From NCBI GenBank assembly GCA_014799525.1, contig JAAVHW010000005.1, positions 1 through 10,650 of the forward strand: a stretch of 10,650 bases of DNA, written 5' to 3'. Position 1 is the stretch's first letter. Each line of letters starts with the position of its first letter. Positions 1-6,200 of the stretch are shown here, piece after piece. This DNA comes from Clostridiales bacterium. Its GTDB lineage: Bacteria; Bacillota; Clostridia; Christensenellales; CAG-917. The notes under the pieces were generated by a model that saw only the letters and a program-made list of their open reading frames with translations, ran no database searches and was not told where the DNA came from. The position numbers were made by a program, and so were the translations under genes.

Positions 1-1
1 C

Positions 2-559
2 AACGAGCAATTTATCTCATTCAATTTTCAATCACTTTTTGCAAGTAAAAACACTGTTATTGCTAACGGCCAAATGCTGCTTATAACAAAGTGGCTTGAA
101 AACGAAATTATAAACAATCGCCACTTAAATCATCAAAACAATACTAATAAACACATTGTTATTGCACTAGATGAAGCACATTTATTCATAGACGAAAAGC
201 GCGCCGTTGCTCTTGACTTTATGTATCAGCTTGCAAAAAGAATCCGCAAATTTAACGGTATGTTAATCGTTATAACTCAATCTGTAAAAGACCTCACAGG
301 CACACCAGAAATAGCACGAAAAAGCGAAGCTATAATCGCAGCTTCGCAATACTCTATGATATTCAATTTGCCGCCAAATGATATGTCAGACTTATGCAAA
401 CTTTATAGCAAGGCAGGTGGAATAAATGAGGTCGAACAGCATTGTATTTCACACAATCCACGAGGCGTAGCATTCTTTATATCGTCACCAGAAAAGCGCA
501 CGAATTTCAAAATTGTTGCAACGCCCGAAATTCATAAAATCATTACAAATAAGGAGTAA
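2..559 (+). CDS. VirB4/TraE-type conjugation ATPase, C-terminal part (partial)
   Basis: The reading frame is open from base 2, so the true start lies upstream of the window; 185 residues are visible. It resembles the C-terminal ATPase domain of VirB4/TraE proteins, which power type IV secretion at the inner membrane during conjugation. Visible signs are a Walker B stretch (hydrophobic run IVIALDEAH with the catalytic acidic pair), the following LAKRIRKFNG segment, the VITQS motif that family members have after Walker B, and a late PRGVAFFIS strand. Walker A is not in the window. The stop codon overlaps the AAGGAG ribosome site of the next gene, so the two are probably co-transcribed. A HerA/FtsK-like relative is the main alternative, but the motif order and the integrase context favour VirB4. 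Confidence 0.8.
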   Translation, partial: NEQFISFNFQSLFASKNTVIANGQMLLITKWLENEIINNRHLNHQNNTNKHIVIALDEAHLFIDEKRAVALDFMYQLAKRIRKFNGMLIVITQSVKDLTGTPEIARKSEAIIAASQYSMIFNLPPNDMSDLCKLYSKAGGINEVEQHCISHNPRGVAFFISSPEKRTNFKIVATPEIHKIITNKE

Positions 560-561
560 AA

Positions 562-924
562 ATGAGCAAAATTACAGCTATTATAAAACAACCATTTTCA
601 AGACCATATGTCACTGAAATTGAGAATTCATTGGAAAGCTATCAAAAGATTGTAGGCGGTCGCATTGAGTGCGTTGATATGCCCAAAGCGAAAGGCATTG
701 ACATTATACTCAACGAAGAAGGCAAATTAGATGGTTTAGCGCCAAATGTGTTTTTGCCCGAATATGACGACTGTATTATGGGTCCAATTGTCGTTGTTGC
801 ATTCAATCCACAACGCGGCAATCATTTGGGACTAAGCAATGAACAAGTCTCAGACGCAATGAATTATCTCAATAAAAATCACGTTATAAGTATTGAGCAT
901 TTCAAAAGGAGTTTTTGTTTATGA
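562..924 (+). CDS. DUF3846 family protein
   Basis: This 120-residue protein has the layout of DUF3846 proteins found in Firmicutes phages and conjugative elements: an N-terminal strand, a segment ESYQKIVGGRIECV, the ILNEEGKLDGLAPN motif around residues 50-62, then a D-x-x-MGPIVVVAF strand and a short LSNEQ helix near residues 91-95. The family's biochemical role is not known to me. An AAGGAG site at 551-556 precedes the ATG by 5 nt. The gene follows the ATPase by two bases, and its TGA overlaps the next ATG (ATGA), a sign of translational coupling. No membrane segment or signal peptide is visible, so it is probably cytosolic. The family call rests on motif resemblance remembered from relatives. 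Confidence 0.75.
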   Translation: MSKITAIIKQPFSRPYVTEIENSLESYQKIVGGRIECVDMPKAKGIDIILNEEGKLDGLAPNVFLPEYDDCIMGPIVVVAFNPQRGNHLGLSNEQVSDAMNYLNKNHVISIEHFKRSFCL

Positions 925-1409
925 TTACAAGAAGCTATATTTGCATAGAGCAAGAAGACGGAATGCTTAAAGGCATATACTGTCATTATGATGGTTATCT
1001 TGAATACAACGGCAAAATACTCGCAACGCATTATACCAACAGAGAAAAAGTTGAAAAACTAATTTCATTAGGAAATCTATTTAGTCTACAAAAGAATATC
1101 GCGCCAGACCCAAAACTTCCACACTCTTTTGACTACGACAAAAGACAAAAAGATGTATGTATCTTTTATGGACGAGACAGAGGCTACAAAGGCACAAACG
1201 CTCACTATGTAACCTATGAAATGGTTAAAAACAGTTGGAGTAAATATATGTATGTTTTCAGACTTAACAATGAGTGGTATTATACCAAAACCTATCACGA
1301 TAAACCGAACTGGCAACCGGTGAAACAGAGTTTGGAAAAGAAGCTCAACAGTTGCGGAATGAAAGATGATAATATTAAATCGTCAAAGAATTTGGATACC
1401 GAGTTGTAA
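921..1409 (+). CDS. Conserved hypothetical protein of mobile elements
   Basis: The ATG at 921 is chosen over an in-frame TTG at 915 because AAGGAG (906-911) sits 9 nt upstream of it and because ATGA overlaps the previous stop. The 162-residue product has a recognisable accessory-protein pattern: GIYCHYDGYLEYNGKIL near residue 17, a THYTNREKVEKLISLG segment, then HSFDYD and a FYGRDRG motif. Proteins with the CHxDGY...HY.....V..LI.LG pattern are common in phages and conjugative elements of gut Firmicutes, usually uncharacterised. The C-terminal part is rich in aromatic residues (WSKYMYVFRLNNEWYY) and ends in a charged tail. No function can be assigned. Confidence 0.7.
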   Translation: MITRSYICIEQEDGMLKGIYCHYDGYLEYNGKILATHYTNREKVEKLISLGNLFSLQKNIAPDPKLPHSFDYDKRQKDVCIFYGRDRGYKGTNAHYVTYEMVKNSWSKYMYVFRLNNEWYYTKTYHDKPNWQPVKQSLEKKLNSCGMKDDNIKSSKNLDTEL

Positions 1410-1413
1410 GCAT

Positions 1414-1518
1414 ATGAAAAACATAAACAAACTTTGCGACCAGTGTGAAAATAATTGTAAGCAAAAAAATCAAATTATAATAATCTATTGCCCGCACTAT
1501 AACAAAAAACGTGCTTAA
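1414..1518 (+). CDS. Small Cys-rich (possible zinc-binding) protein
   Basis: This 34-codon frame starts at an ATG 4 nt after the previous stop and overlaps the start of the methyltransferase by 8 nt. It contains a CxxC pair, then a third Cys and a later CPHY: LCDQCENNC and YCPHY. Four cysteines in 34 residues with this spacing suggest a mini zinc-binding module, similar in kind to tiny Cys-rich proteins placed before DNA methyltransferases in phage-like elements. No strong ribosome site is visible upstream, so it may be translated by coupling with the preceding gene, or may instead serve to bring ribosomes to the GTG of the methyltransferase. Its small size leaves real doubt that it makes a functional protein. 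Confidence 0.5.
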   Translation: MKNINKLCDQCENNCKQKNQIIIIYCPHYNKKRA

Positions 1519-2554
1519 TGTTGCGACAGTTTGCTCTGGCATAGGCGCACCCGAAAAAGCATTGCATAATCTTCAAATTCCTTACAAACTCATATTTTTT
1601 AGTGAAATTGATAAACCCGCTATTAAATCATATTGCGCTATCCACAACGAAAGCGAAAGCAAAAATATCGGCGACTTAAAGAATTTTCACAACCACAAAT
1701 TTAATGAGCAGATAGACCTGCTAATCGGTGGAACGCCATGTCAAGATTTTAGCACCGCCGGGCAAGGCGCAGGTGGCGAACAAAACAGCGGAACACGCTC
1801 AAGCCTAATGTGGAATTATCTTGCAATGATTGAAGCATTAAAACCCAAAGTCGTTATTTGGGAAAATGTGCCTGCGGTCATACATAGCAAGCATTATCAA
1901 AACTATAAAAAGTTTTATTTCAAACTGATGTCACTTGGCTATTGTATAGACGCTCACATACATAATGCAAAATACTTTAATGTTCCTCAAAACCGTGAAC
2001 GTATGTTTTTAGTAGCACAGCGTAAAGATTGCATAATACCTTTTGAACACCCTGTCGGGTATGACTCAGGAATACGCTTAAAGGACATTATGGATGATTT
2101 GCCAAGCAATAAACGACTGCCTCGATTTAAGCCAATTATAGACGATAAACACTCTACGCACCGCATAATCAAATGCGGTGCTTCTATTGATAACAGCTAT
2201 AAGAACGGCAACTTGCTGATTTCAGCAAACGGCATATCAGACTGTTTGACGACTCATGATAGCAACTGGATTTTATTTAACGACACGATGCGGAAGCTGA
2301 CAGCAAAAGAACGATTCTTAGCAATGGGCTTCGAGGTTGAAGATTATGAGGCTTGTATAAATGCAAAAGTTAGCACAGGTGCAATGATAGCTCAAACGGG
2401 CAATAGCATTGTTGTAACTGTGCTAATGGCAATTTTCGGGCAACTTTACAAAGTAGATTGGAAAAGAAAAGTCTACAAGGACAGATATAAAACACAAAAT
2501 CAACTTTTGGCAGAATTGCCAATATTCCAAAGGATAAACAATGAAGATAAATGA
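1511..2554 (+). CDS. DNA (cytosine-5) methyltransferase
   Basis: This 347-residue protein transfers a methyl group from S-adenosylmethionine to C5 of cytosine in DNA. Motif I is at residues 6-15 (TVCSGIGAPE), motif IV with the catalytic Cys at GGTPCQDFS (Cys77), motif VI at ENV (118-120), motif VIII at QNRER (160-164) and the closing motif at TGNSI near 296-300. The target-recognition region between about residues 190 and 260 is short, so specificity cannot be read. The start is a GTG at 1511, since a TAA lies in frame at 1481 and no ATG fits; motif I begins only six residues in, as in phage relatives. No ribosome site is visible, and it overlaps the small Cys-rich frame, implying coupling. 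No restriction endonuclease is next to it, so it is probably an orphan modification enzyme of the element. Confidence 0.93.
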   Translation: MLNVATVCSGIGAPEKALHNLQIPYKLIFFSEIDKPAIKSYCAIHNESESKNIGDLKNFHNHKFNEQIDLLIGGTPCQDFSTAGQGAGGEQNSGTRSSLMWNYLAMIEALKPKVVIWENVPAVIHSKHYQNYKKFYFKLMSLGYCIDAHIHNAKYFNVPQNRERMFLVAQRKDCIIPFEHPVGYDSGIRLKDIMDDLPSNKRLPRFKPIIDDKHSTHRIIKCGASIDNSYKNGNLLISANGISDCLTTHDSNWILFNDTMRKLTAKERFLAMGFEVEDYEACINAKVSTGAMIAQTGNSIVVTVLMAIFGQLYKVDWKRKVYKDRYKTQNQLLAELPIFQRINNEDK

Positions 2555-3239
2555 AATTTACAATATGGACTGCGCGCAAGGTCTTTTAGAACTTATAAAC
2601 TCAAATCAAAAAGTAGACCTAATCGTTGCAGACCCACCATATTTGATTAAAGACATTCACGGCGGAGATAAAAGCTATCTTGGCAAACGCATACGCAAAT
2701 ACAATCAAGAATTATCGGATAGTAAATTGACAAATGGAATTTCAACCACTCTATTCAAACTGCTATGGGACGTAATGGAAAAGCCAAATTTCTATTTCTT
2801 TTGCAATCGCGCACAAATACCGCAATACTTAGATTTTTTTGTAAATAAGAACAAATGCATGTGGGATGTGCTGATATGGCATAAAACAAACGTGCCGCCG
2901 CTATACAGCAACAAGTATTTATGCGACAAGGAATATATATTGCATTTTCGCAAAGGTGCCTCATGCCATCCAGCTACATATCAAAAAGCAAAGACTGTAT
3001 TCATAGGCACTACAAATAAGAAAGATAAGTTGCTATACAATCATCCAACAGTCAAGCCTCTTGATATCATTAAAACTCTTATAGAAAACAGCTCGCACGA
3101 AGGCGAACTTGTGCTTGACCCTTTTATGGGAAGTGGAACAACTGCGGTTGCCGCAAGACAACTAAACCGAAACTTTATAGGTTTTGAAATAAACAAACAA
3201 TTTTACGAAGCGAGCCAAAAACGGCTCGCTTCTGTTTAG
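2541..3239 (+). CDS. DNA amino-methyltransferase (N6-adenine or N4-cytosine, beta-type order)
   Basis: This 232-residue enzyme has the catalytic motif DPPY at residues 31-34 and the S-adenosylmethionine-binding motif DPFMGSGTT at 193-201, followed by FIGFEI. DPPY before FxGxG is the beta-class order. HPTVKP at 168-173 is typical of phage and plasmid D12-like or D21-like enzymes. The sequence does not separate N6-adenine from N4-cytosine activity, although DPPY is more usual for adenine enzymes. The gene overlaps the end of the cytosine methyltransferase by 14 nt and has AAAGGA about 6 nt before its ATG. A stable hairpin lies inside its last codons. With no endonuclease nearby, it probably protects element DNA from host restriction or regulates element genes. 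Confidence 0.92.
   Translation: MKINEIYNMDCAQGLLELINSNQKVDLIVADPPYLIKDIHGGDKSYLGKRIRKYNQELSDSKLTNGISTTLFKLLWDVMEKPNFYFFCNRAQIPQYLDFFVNKNKCMWDVLIWHKTNVPPLYSNKYLCDKEYILHFRKGASCHPATYQKAKTVFIGTTNKKDKLLYNHPTVKPLDIIKTLIENSSHEGELVLDPFMGSGTTAVAARQLNRNFIGFEINKQFYEASQKRLASV
3207..3237 (+). terminator. Hairpin in the 3' end of the amino-methyltransferase gene
   Basis: A perfect 10-bp G/C-rich stem (3207-3216 with 3223-3232) with a 6-nt A-rich loop is followed by TGTTT. It lies within the last codons, just before the stop and before the AGGAG site of the next gene. The U-tract is short, so partial termination or mRNA end protection is more likely than full stop. Confidence 0.5.
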
Positions 3240-3249
3240 GAGAAATATT

Positions 3250-3426
3250 TTGAAAAATCTAAATGATTACAAAGACATGCTGACGATCAAAGATTTATGC
3301 GCACTGCTTGAAATAAGCAGATATACGGCTTATAAATTCTTACGGAACAACAAAATCAAATATGTAGAAATTGGCAACAAATTTCTCATTTCAAAATCTT
3401 CACTAAGCAAGTTTTTAGGAGTGTGA
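3250..3426 (+). CDS. Excisionase-like small HTH protein
   Basis: A 58-residue frame starts with TTG at 3250, preceded by AGGAG (3238-3242) with 7-nt spacing. It has the shape of a MerR-like/HTH_17 excisionase: MLTIKDLCALLEISRYTAYKFLRNNKIKYVEIGNK, split here as MLTIKDLCALLEIS and RYTAYKFLRNNKI, with a recognition helix followed by a wing-type strand and a short C-terminal LSKFLGV. It ends one base before the integrase ATG, the usual xis-int arrangement. In such elements it would bind attachment-site DNA and direct the integrase toward excision, and may repress transcription too. The xis role is inferred from size, fold pattern and position. Confidence 0.8.
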   Translation: MKNLNDYKDMLTIKDLCALLEISRYTAYKFLRNNKIKYVEIGNKFLISKSSLSKFLGV

Positions 3427-3427
3427 A

Positions 3428-4645
3428 ATGGTTGCAGGAAGATTACAAGAAAAAAATGGTTATTTTTATATTGCTCTAAGCTATAAAGATTCCAACGGTA
3501 AGCGTAAAGAGCCATGGTTTGCAACAGGACTTAAAGTCAAAGGCAACAAACGTCTTGCCGAAGAAAAACTGCTTGAATATCGCACTAATTTTGATATTAA
3601 AACAGGCAAACTTAGAACTGATGAACCAGAAGAAGACCATTCAATACTATTTGGTGATTATTTGTTTAATTGGTTGGAGTCTATCAAGGGAGAAGTTGCT
3701 CCTACAACTTATGGTGGATATTACAATTGTATAACAAAAGCAATTCGCCCATACTTCAATGCAAAACTCATAACACTACAATCAATTACTGCTGATGATA
3801 TTGAAACTTTTTATAGAGATAAAATGTTTCCCAAAGATGGCAAAAAAGGTATCAAAGGTAAAACAGCTCTACGCTACCATGCAAACATTCGCAAATGCTT
3901 ACAAGAAGCGTTTCGTAAAGGGCTAATACCAAATAATCCTGCGGACCTTGTTAAGCGCCCCAAAGAAGAACCGTTTATCTCCGACTACTATAACAGCAAA
4001 CAAATAATAGAACTACTGCAAATCGTTCGAGGTAGCAAAATTGAATTTGCTTGCTATATGGCAAGTTATTATGGACTGCGAAGAGGCGAAATCATTGGAC
4101 TAAAATGGTCAGCTTTTGACCTTACTTATGATACAGTTACAATAAGACATACCGTTTCCACGACCAGTTATGATGGCGTATATCGACTTGTAGCGCAAGA
4201 TAGAACGAAAAGCAAAAAAAGTTATCGCACTCTACCAATTGCACCAGAATTAAAAACCTTGCTTGTTGAAATGAAAACACGACAAGAAACTAACAAAAAA
4301 TTACTTGGCGACACCTATAATCATAAGTATGACGAATATGTTTATGTTGATGATGTTGGGAAGATTGTTCGCCCTGATTATGTATCACAACATTTTCCAA
4401 TAGTGATAAAGAAAAACAACTTAAAGAAGATTCGTTTTCACGACCTTAGACATTCTTGTGCAACTATGCTAAGGCACTTGGGCGTTAAAATGGAAGACAT
4501 ACAACAATATCTCGGACACAGTAATATAGTTACAACAGAAAAGACATATGCTCACTTTGAGAAAGAACAAAACAAACTGTCATTAGGATTAATCGTTGAT
4601 GCTTTGGCTGAAAAAGAAATAGAAAAACCCGACGCAGAAATGTAG
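3428..4645 (+). CDS. int: Tyrosine site-specific integrase
   Basis: This 405-residue tyrosine recombinase catalyses integration and excision of the element. An N-terminal strand-rich region (residues 1-65, FYIALSYKDSNGKRKEPWF) looks like the AP2-type arm-binding domain. A SAM-like core-binding domain follows (about 70-175), then the catalytic domain. Catalytic residues are Arg218 in YYGLRRGE, a Lys in the TKSKKSYRTLP hairpin near 260, His338 and Arg341 in FHDLRHSC, His364 in YLGHSN and the nucleophile Tyr374 in KTYAHF. All are present, so it should be active. AGGAG at 3417-3421 precedes the ATG by 6 nt. The stop codon sits inside a terminator hairpin, and a tRNA-Leu lies directly downstream in opposite orientation, matching tRNA-targeted integration. 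Confidence 0.95.
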   Translation: MVAGRLQEKNGYFYIALSYKDSNGKRKEPWFATGLKVKGNKRLAEEKLLEYRTNFDIKTGKLRTDEPEEDHSILFGDYLFNWLESIKGEVAPTTYGGYYNCITKAIRPYFNAKLITLQSITADDIETFYRDKMFPKDGKKGIKGKTALRYHANIRKCLQEAFRKGLIPNNPADLVKRPKEEPFISDYYNSKQIIELLQIVRGSKIEFACYMASYYGLRRGEIIGLKWSAFDLTYDTVTIRHTVSTTSYDGVYRLVAQDRTKSKKSYRTLPIAPELKTLLVEMKTRQETNKKLLGDTYNHKYDEYVYVDDVGKIVRPDYVSQHFPIVIKKNNLKKIRFHDLRHSCATMLRHLGVKMEDIQQYLGHSNIVTTEKTYAHFEKEQNKLSLGLIVDALAEKEIEKPDAEM

Positions 4646-4654
4646 TCGGGTTTT
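4624..4654. terminator. Bidirectional terminator between int and tRNA-Leu
   Basis: A perfect 10-bp stem, AAAACCCGAC (4624-4633) with GTCGGGTTTT (4645-4654), has an 11-nt loop. It overlaps the last codons and stop of the integrase. On the + strand the stem ends in TTTT for int. On the - strand it ends in TTTTT just after the tRNA-Leu 3' end (4662), so one hairpin can serve both converging transcripts. Confidence 0.85.
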
Positions 4655-4661
4655 CGGTATT

Positions 4662-4747
4662 TGGTGCTGGTGGCCGGACTCGAACCGGCACGGTGTTGCC
4701 ACCTGTGGATTTTAAGTCCACTATGTCTGCCATTTCATCACACCAGC
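4662..4747 (-). tRNA. tRNA-Leu (anticodon UAA), intact, probably carried by the element
   Basis: An 86-nt type II tRNA with encoded CCA. The acceptor strands GCTGGTG (5') and CACCAGC (3') pair perfectly, the discriminator is A, the anticodon stem GTGGA/TCCAC pairs perfectly around loop CTTAAAA (anticodon TAA), and the long variable arm and GTTCGAGTC T-loop are present. It should read UUA leucine codons. It lies head-on to the integrase gene. A truncated second copy begins 153 bp away and differs at two stem positions that would mispair with this gene's 3' half. This suggests the intact gene is a self-consistent unit brought in whole by the element. Confidence 0.95.
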
Positions 4748-4810
4748 GTATAGATGAATTATATCACAAATGCGAGAAAAATGCGAGAATTTTATTAAAT
4801 GTTTTCAATT
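4707..4810. repeat. Direct repeat, copy 1 (tRNA-Leu 5' half plus promoter)
   Basis: This segment matches 4860-4963 at a constant 153-bp offset without gaps. Identity is near complete over the tRNA part (two differences in 41 nt) and lower but clear over the promoter and the TGCGAGAA motif. It ends around 4810. Confidence 0.85.
4758..4766 (-). promoter_or_regulatory. Extended -10 promoter of tRNA-Leu
   Basis: On the - strand TGA-TATAAT forms an extended -10 ending 10 nt before the mature 5' end. The -35 region is weak. Two TGCGAGAA direct repeats (4771-4778 and 4782-4789), 11 bp apart, lie just upstream. The same extended -10 is kept in the truncated copy at 4911-4919. Confidence 0.7.
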
Positions 4811-4819
4811 TAATCTGCT

Positions 4820-4845
4820 AAATCCCTAGTAAATAAAGGGGTTTT
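4820..4845. terminator. Weak hairpin between the two tRNA-Leu copies
   Basis: AAATCCCT (4820-4827) pairs with AGGGGTTT (4837-4844) around a 9-nt loop, one pair being a wobble, followed by a short T run. It lies in the 50 bp between the duplicated promoter and the attachment core. It could be a weak terminator or part of the integrase-binding region. Nothing else was seen between 4811 and 4859. Confidence 0.3.
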
Positions 4846-4859
4846 CATTACGACGCTTG

Positions 4860-4872
4860 GGATTTTAAGTCC
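4860..4872. other. Candidate right attachment core (att) in the tRNA-Leu anticodon arm
   Basis: The 13 bp GGATTTTAAGTCC is identical to 4707-4719 in the intact tRNA-Leu and is an imperfect palindrome formed by the anticodon stem and loop. Immediately left of it the match to tRNA stops, and to the right it continues as the tRNA 5' half. Tyrosine integrases often use anticodon-arm symmetry as the crossover site, so this is the best estimate of the element's right junction. Confidence 0.7.
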
Positions 4873-4900
4873 GCTATGTCTGCCATTTCATCACACCGGC
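4860..4900 (-). pseudogene. tRNA-Leu 5'-half fragment (disrupted host gene)
   Basis: Bases 4860-4900 read on the - strand as the acceptor 5' strand GCCGGTG, the D arm and the anticodon stem-loop of a tRNA-Leu(UAA). The sequence then turns into unrelated DNA, so the 3' half is missing. It differs from the intact neighbour at one acceptor and one anticodon-stem position. It keeps its own extended -10 promoter (4911-4919). It is best read as the remnant of the host gene after integration; its 3' half should lie at the far left end of the element. Confidence 0.8.
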
Positions 4901-4996
4901 TTATGGCGTGATTATATCACAAATACACGAAAATTGCGAGAATTTTACACTAAGTTTTAATTTTTATGACGGTTTTAATTGATTGCTTACAACAAA

Positions 4997-5016
4997 GGCG
5001 GTACTTGTGTACCGCC
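4997..5016 (-). terminator. Terminator of the tRNA-Gly/tRNA-Cys transcript
   Basis: A perfect 8-bp stem GGCGGTAC/GTACCGCC with a 4-nt loop lies 8 nt beyond the tRNA-Cys 3' end. On the - strand it is followed by TTTGTT. Confidence 0.8.
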
Positions 5017-5023
5017 CTTGCTT

Positions 5024-5098
5024 TGGAGGCACCATCCAGATTTGAACTGGAGAGTGAAGGTTTTGCAGACCTTTGCCTTACCACTTGGCCATGGTGCC
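5024..5098 (-). tRNA. tRNA-Cys (anticodon GCA)
   Basis: A 75-nt tRNA with encoded CCA. The acceptor GGCACCA pairs with TGGTGCC, the anticodon stem AAGGT/ACCTT encloses CTGCAAA (anticodon GCA), and the T-loop is GTTCAAATC. It follows tRNA-Gly by 8 nt and is probably cut from the same transcript. Confidence 0.97.
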
Positions 5099-5106
5099 GA
5101 ACGTAG

Positions 5107-5181
5107 TGGAGCGGGAGACGGGATTCGGACCCGCGACTTTCACCTTGGCAAGGTGACACTCTACCACTGAGTCACTCCCGC
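5107..5181 (-). tRNA. tRNA-Gly (anticodon GCC)
   Basis: A 75-nt tRNA with encoded CCA. The acceptor GCGGGAG pairs with CTCCCGC, the anticodon stem TCACC/GGTGA encloses TTGCCAA (anticodon GCC). It is the first gene of the two-tRNA transcript. Confidence 0.97.
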
Positions 5182-5197
5182 ACACGACTGCCTTACT

Positions 5198-5226
5198 AAT
5201 ATATCAAAAACGTACGCATTTGGCAA
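5198..5226 (-). promoter_or_regulatory. Promoter of tRNA-Gly/tRNA-Cys
   Basis: On the - strand TTGCCA (5221-5226), a 17-bp spacer ending in TGA, and TATATT (5198-5203) form a strong sigma-A promoter. The -10 ends 16 nt before the mature 5' end of tRNA-Gly. Bases 5227-5381, to the end of ispA, hold no gene or clear terminator that I can see. Confidence 0.85.
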
Positions 5227-5381
5227 CAACTTTTTACCATTTTGCTCGGAAGTTTGAGTACGATATGAATTATTGTCGCACTGCACTATCACTATATGAC
5301 AAAGCCGCAATAAATGTTTACATGCAAAACAGATATTCTAATCGGCTCAATTTATAAACAAAGCGGCAATATACACCATGA

Positions 5382-6200
5382 TTACGTCTTTCTGTGCCAT
5401 AACACTTGAGCAAAAGTGATAAGCTCGTCGCTTGATTTAAGTTTCTCTGCCGCTGCAACTGCCGCCGCTGAATGTTCGTCAAGCAGGCGTTTTGTTTCAT
5501 CTCTGCCTATAAGGTCGGCTATCGAATTGCCATCATCAAGCAAGTCGTCTGCAAGCTGAAACGCTACTCCCAAATGCTCGGCGAATGCTTTTACACTCTT
5601 ATAACCGTCCTCATTATATACGCCGTCATCATGCTTGTCTAAGGCGCATATCGCCCCTGCAAGAAACGCGCCTTTTATCAATGCGCCCGTCTTTTTTGCA
5701 TACATGGCAAGATACTCTTCACGGCTATTACAGCCGTTACACTCCGCCGCTTGCCCATATACCATATTTAGTGCGGCATTTGCAATCTGCTCTGAAGCGG
5801 CATGATTGCTACATTTGACAAGAAGCTTCATGGCAAGCGAGAGAAGTCCGTCACCGACAAGCAACGCCGTCCCTACGCCATACTTCTTATGTACCGACAA
5901 CTTGCCACGGCGATAGTCGTCATTGTCCATCTCGGGCATATCGTCATGCACAAGCGAATAGCTGTGGATAAGCTCGATAGCCTCTCCCAATATAAGCAAA
6001 TCGTTTACACACGCACTATCAATATCGCCTGCGACAGCCTTTGCACCCAAGTAGACACAAAGCGGACGAACACGCTTTCCGCCGTCAAGCACTGCATAGC
6101 GCATAGCCTCGCCTATACTCGCGTCGCACCCACCAAGAATATCTTTCAATTCCTTTTCAATTAGTGCGATATATTCCTTTGCGGTCATAAGCGTTGCCAT
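5382..6200 (-). CDS. ispA: Polyprenyl (farnesyl-type) diphosphate synthase, short form
   Basis: This trans-prenyltransferase condenses isopentenyl diphosphate with allylic diphosphates to make farnesyl- or geranylgeranyl-type chains for quinone, undecaprenyl and related pathways in the cytosol. Visible motifs are GGKRVRP (about 40-46), the first Asp-rich motif DDMPEMD (86-92) after HSYSLVH, KKTGALIKGAF (about 169-179) and the second Asp-rich motif DDLLDD (218-223) after AFQLA. At 272 residues it is shorter than the usual 290-300, because the GK-x-x-x-x-D-x-x-x-x-K-x-T-Y segment after the second motif is absent. The ATG at 6200 is chosen; it overlaps the xseB stop as TGATG. A second Met codon at 6188 is possible. 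It ends the operon, and xseA-xseB-ispA is the usual order. Confidence 0.92.
   Translation of the reverse strand: MATLMTAKEYIALIEKELKDILGGCDASIGEAMRYAVLDGGKRVRPLCVYLGAKAVAGDIDSACVNDLLILGEAIELIHSYSLVHDDMPEMDNDDYRRGKLSVHKKYGVGTALLVGDGLLSLAMKLLVKCSNHAASEQIANAALNMVYGQAAECNGCNSREEYLAMYAKKTGALIKGAFLAGAICALDKHDDGVYNEDGYKSVKAFAEHLGVAFQLADDLLDDGNSIADLIGRDETKRLLDEHSAAAVAAAEKLKSSDELITFAQVLWHRKT

Larger units (their letters stand above)
1..4872 (+). mobile_element. Right end of an integrated conjugative-type element (ICE/IME)
   Basis: The stretch combines a VirB4-type conjugation ATPase fragment, small ICE/phage-type accessory genes, two DNA methyltransferases, an excisionase-like HTH protein and a tyrosine integrase, ending beside a tRNA-Leu and a truncated second copy of its 5' half. 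All protein genes run on the + strand, while the core genes to the right run on the - strand and look richer in G/C. The right boundary is placed at the 13-bp core shared by the intact tRNA and the fragment (4860-4872). The left end lies outside the window. Whether the element is self-transmissible cannot be judged from this part. Confidence 0.8.
4860..4963. repeat. Direct repeat, copy 2 (tRNA-Leu 5' half plus promoter)
   Basis: Partner of 4707-4810. The conserved blocks are the tRNA 5' half, TATAAT with its TGA extension (4911-4919 on the - strand) and TGCGAGAA at 4935-4942. The first of the two TGCGAGAA repeats seen in copy 1 is degraded here. Confidence 0.85.

Noticed and set aside
1086..1316. 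Hydrophobic - strand frame within the hypothetical protein gene
   Set aside because: It is opposite a coupled gene with good start signals; hydrophobicity arises from the complement of Lys- and Asn-rich codons.
4979..5170. A 63-codon + strand frame over the tRNA-Cys and tRNA-Gly genes
   Set aside because: It is the complement of two intact tRNA genes.
5802..6164. A 120-codon + strand frame inside ispA
   Set aside because: It is antisense to the conserved prenyl synthase motifs and shows no start signals.
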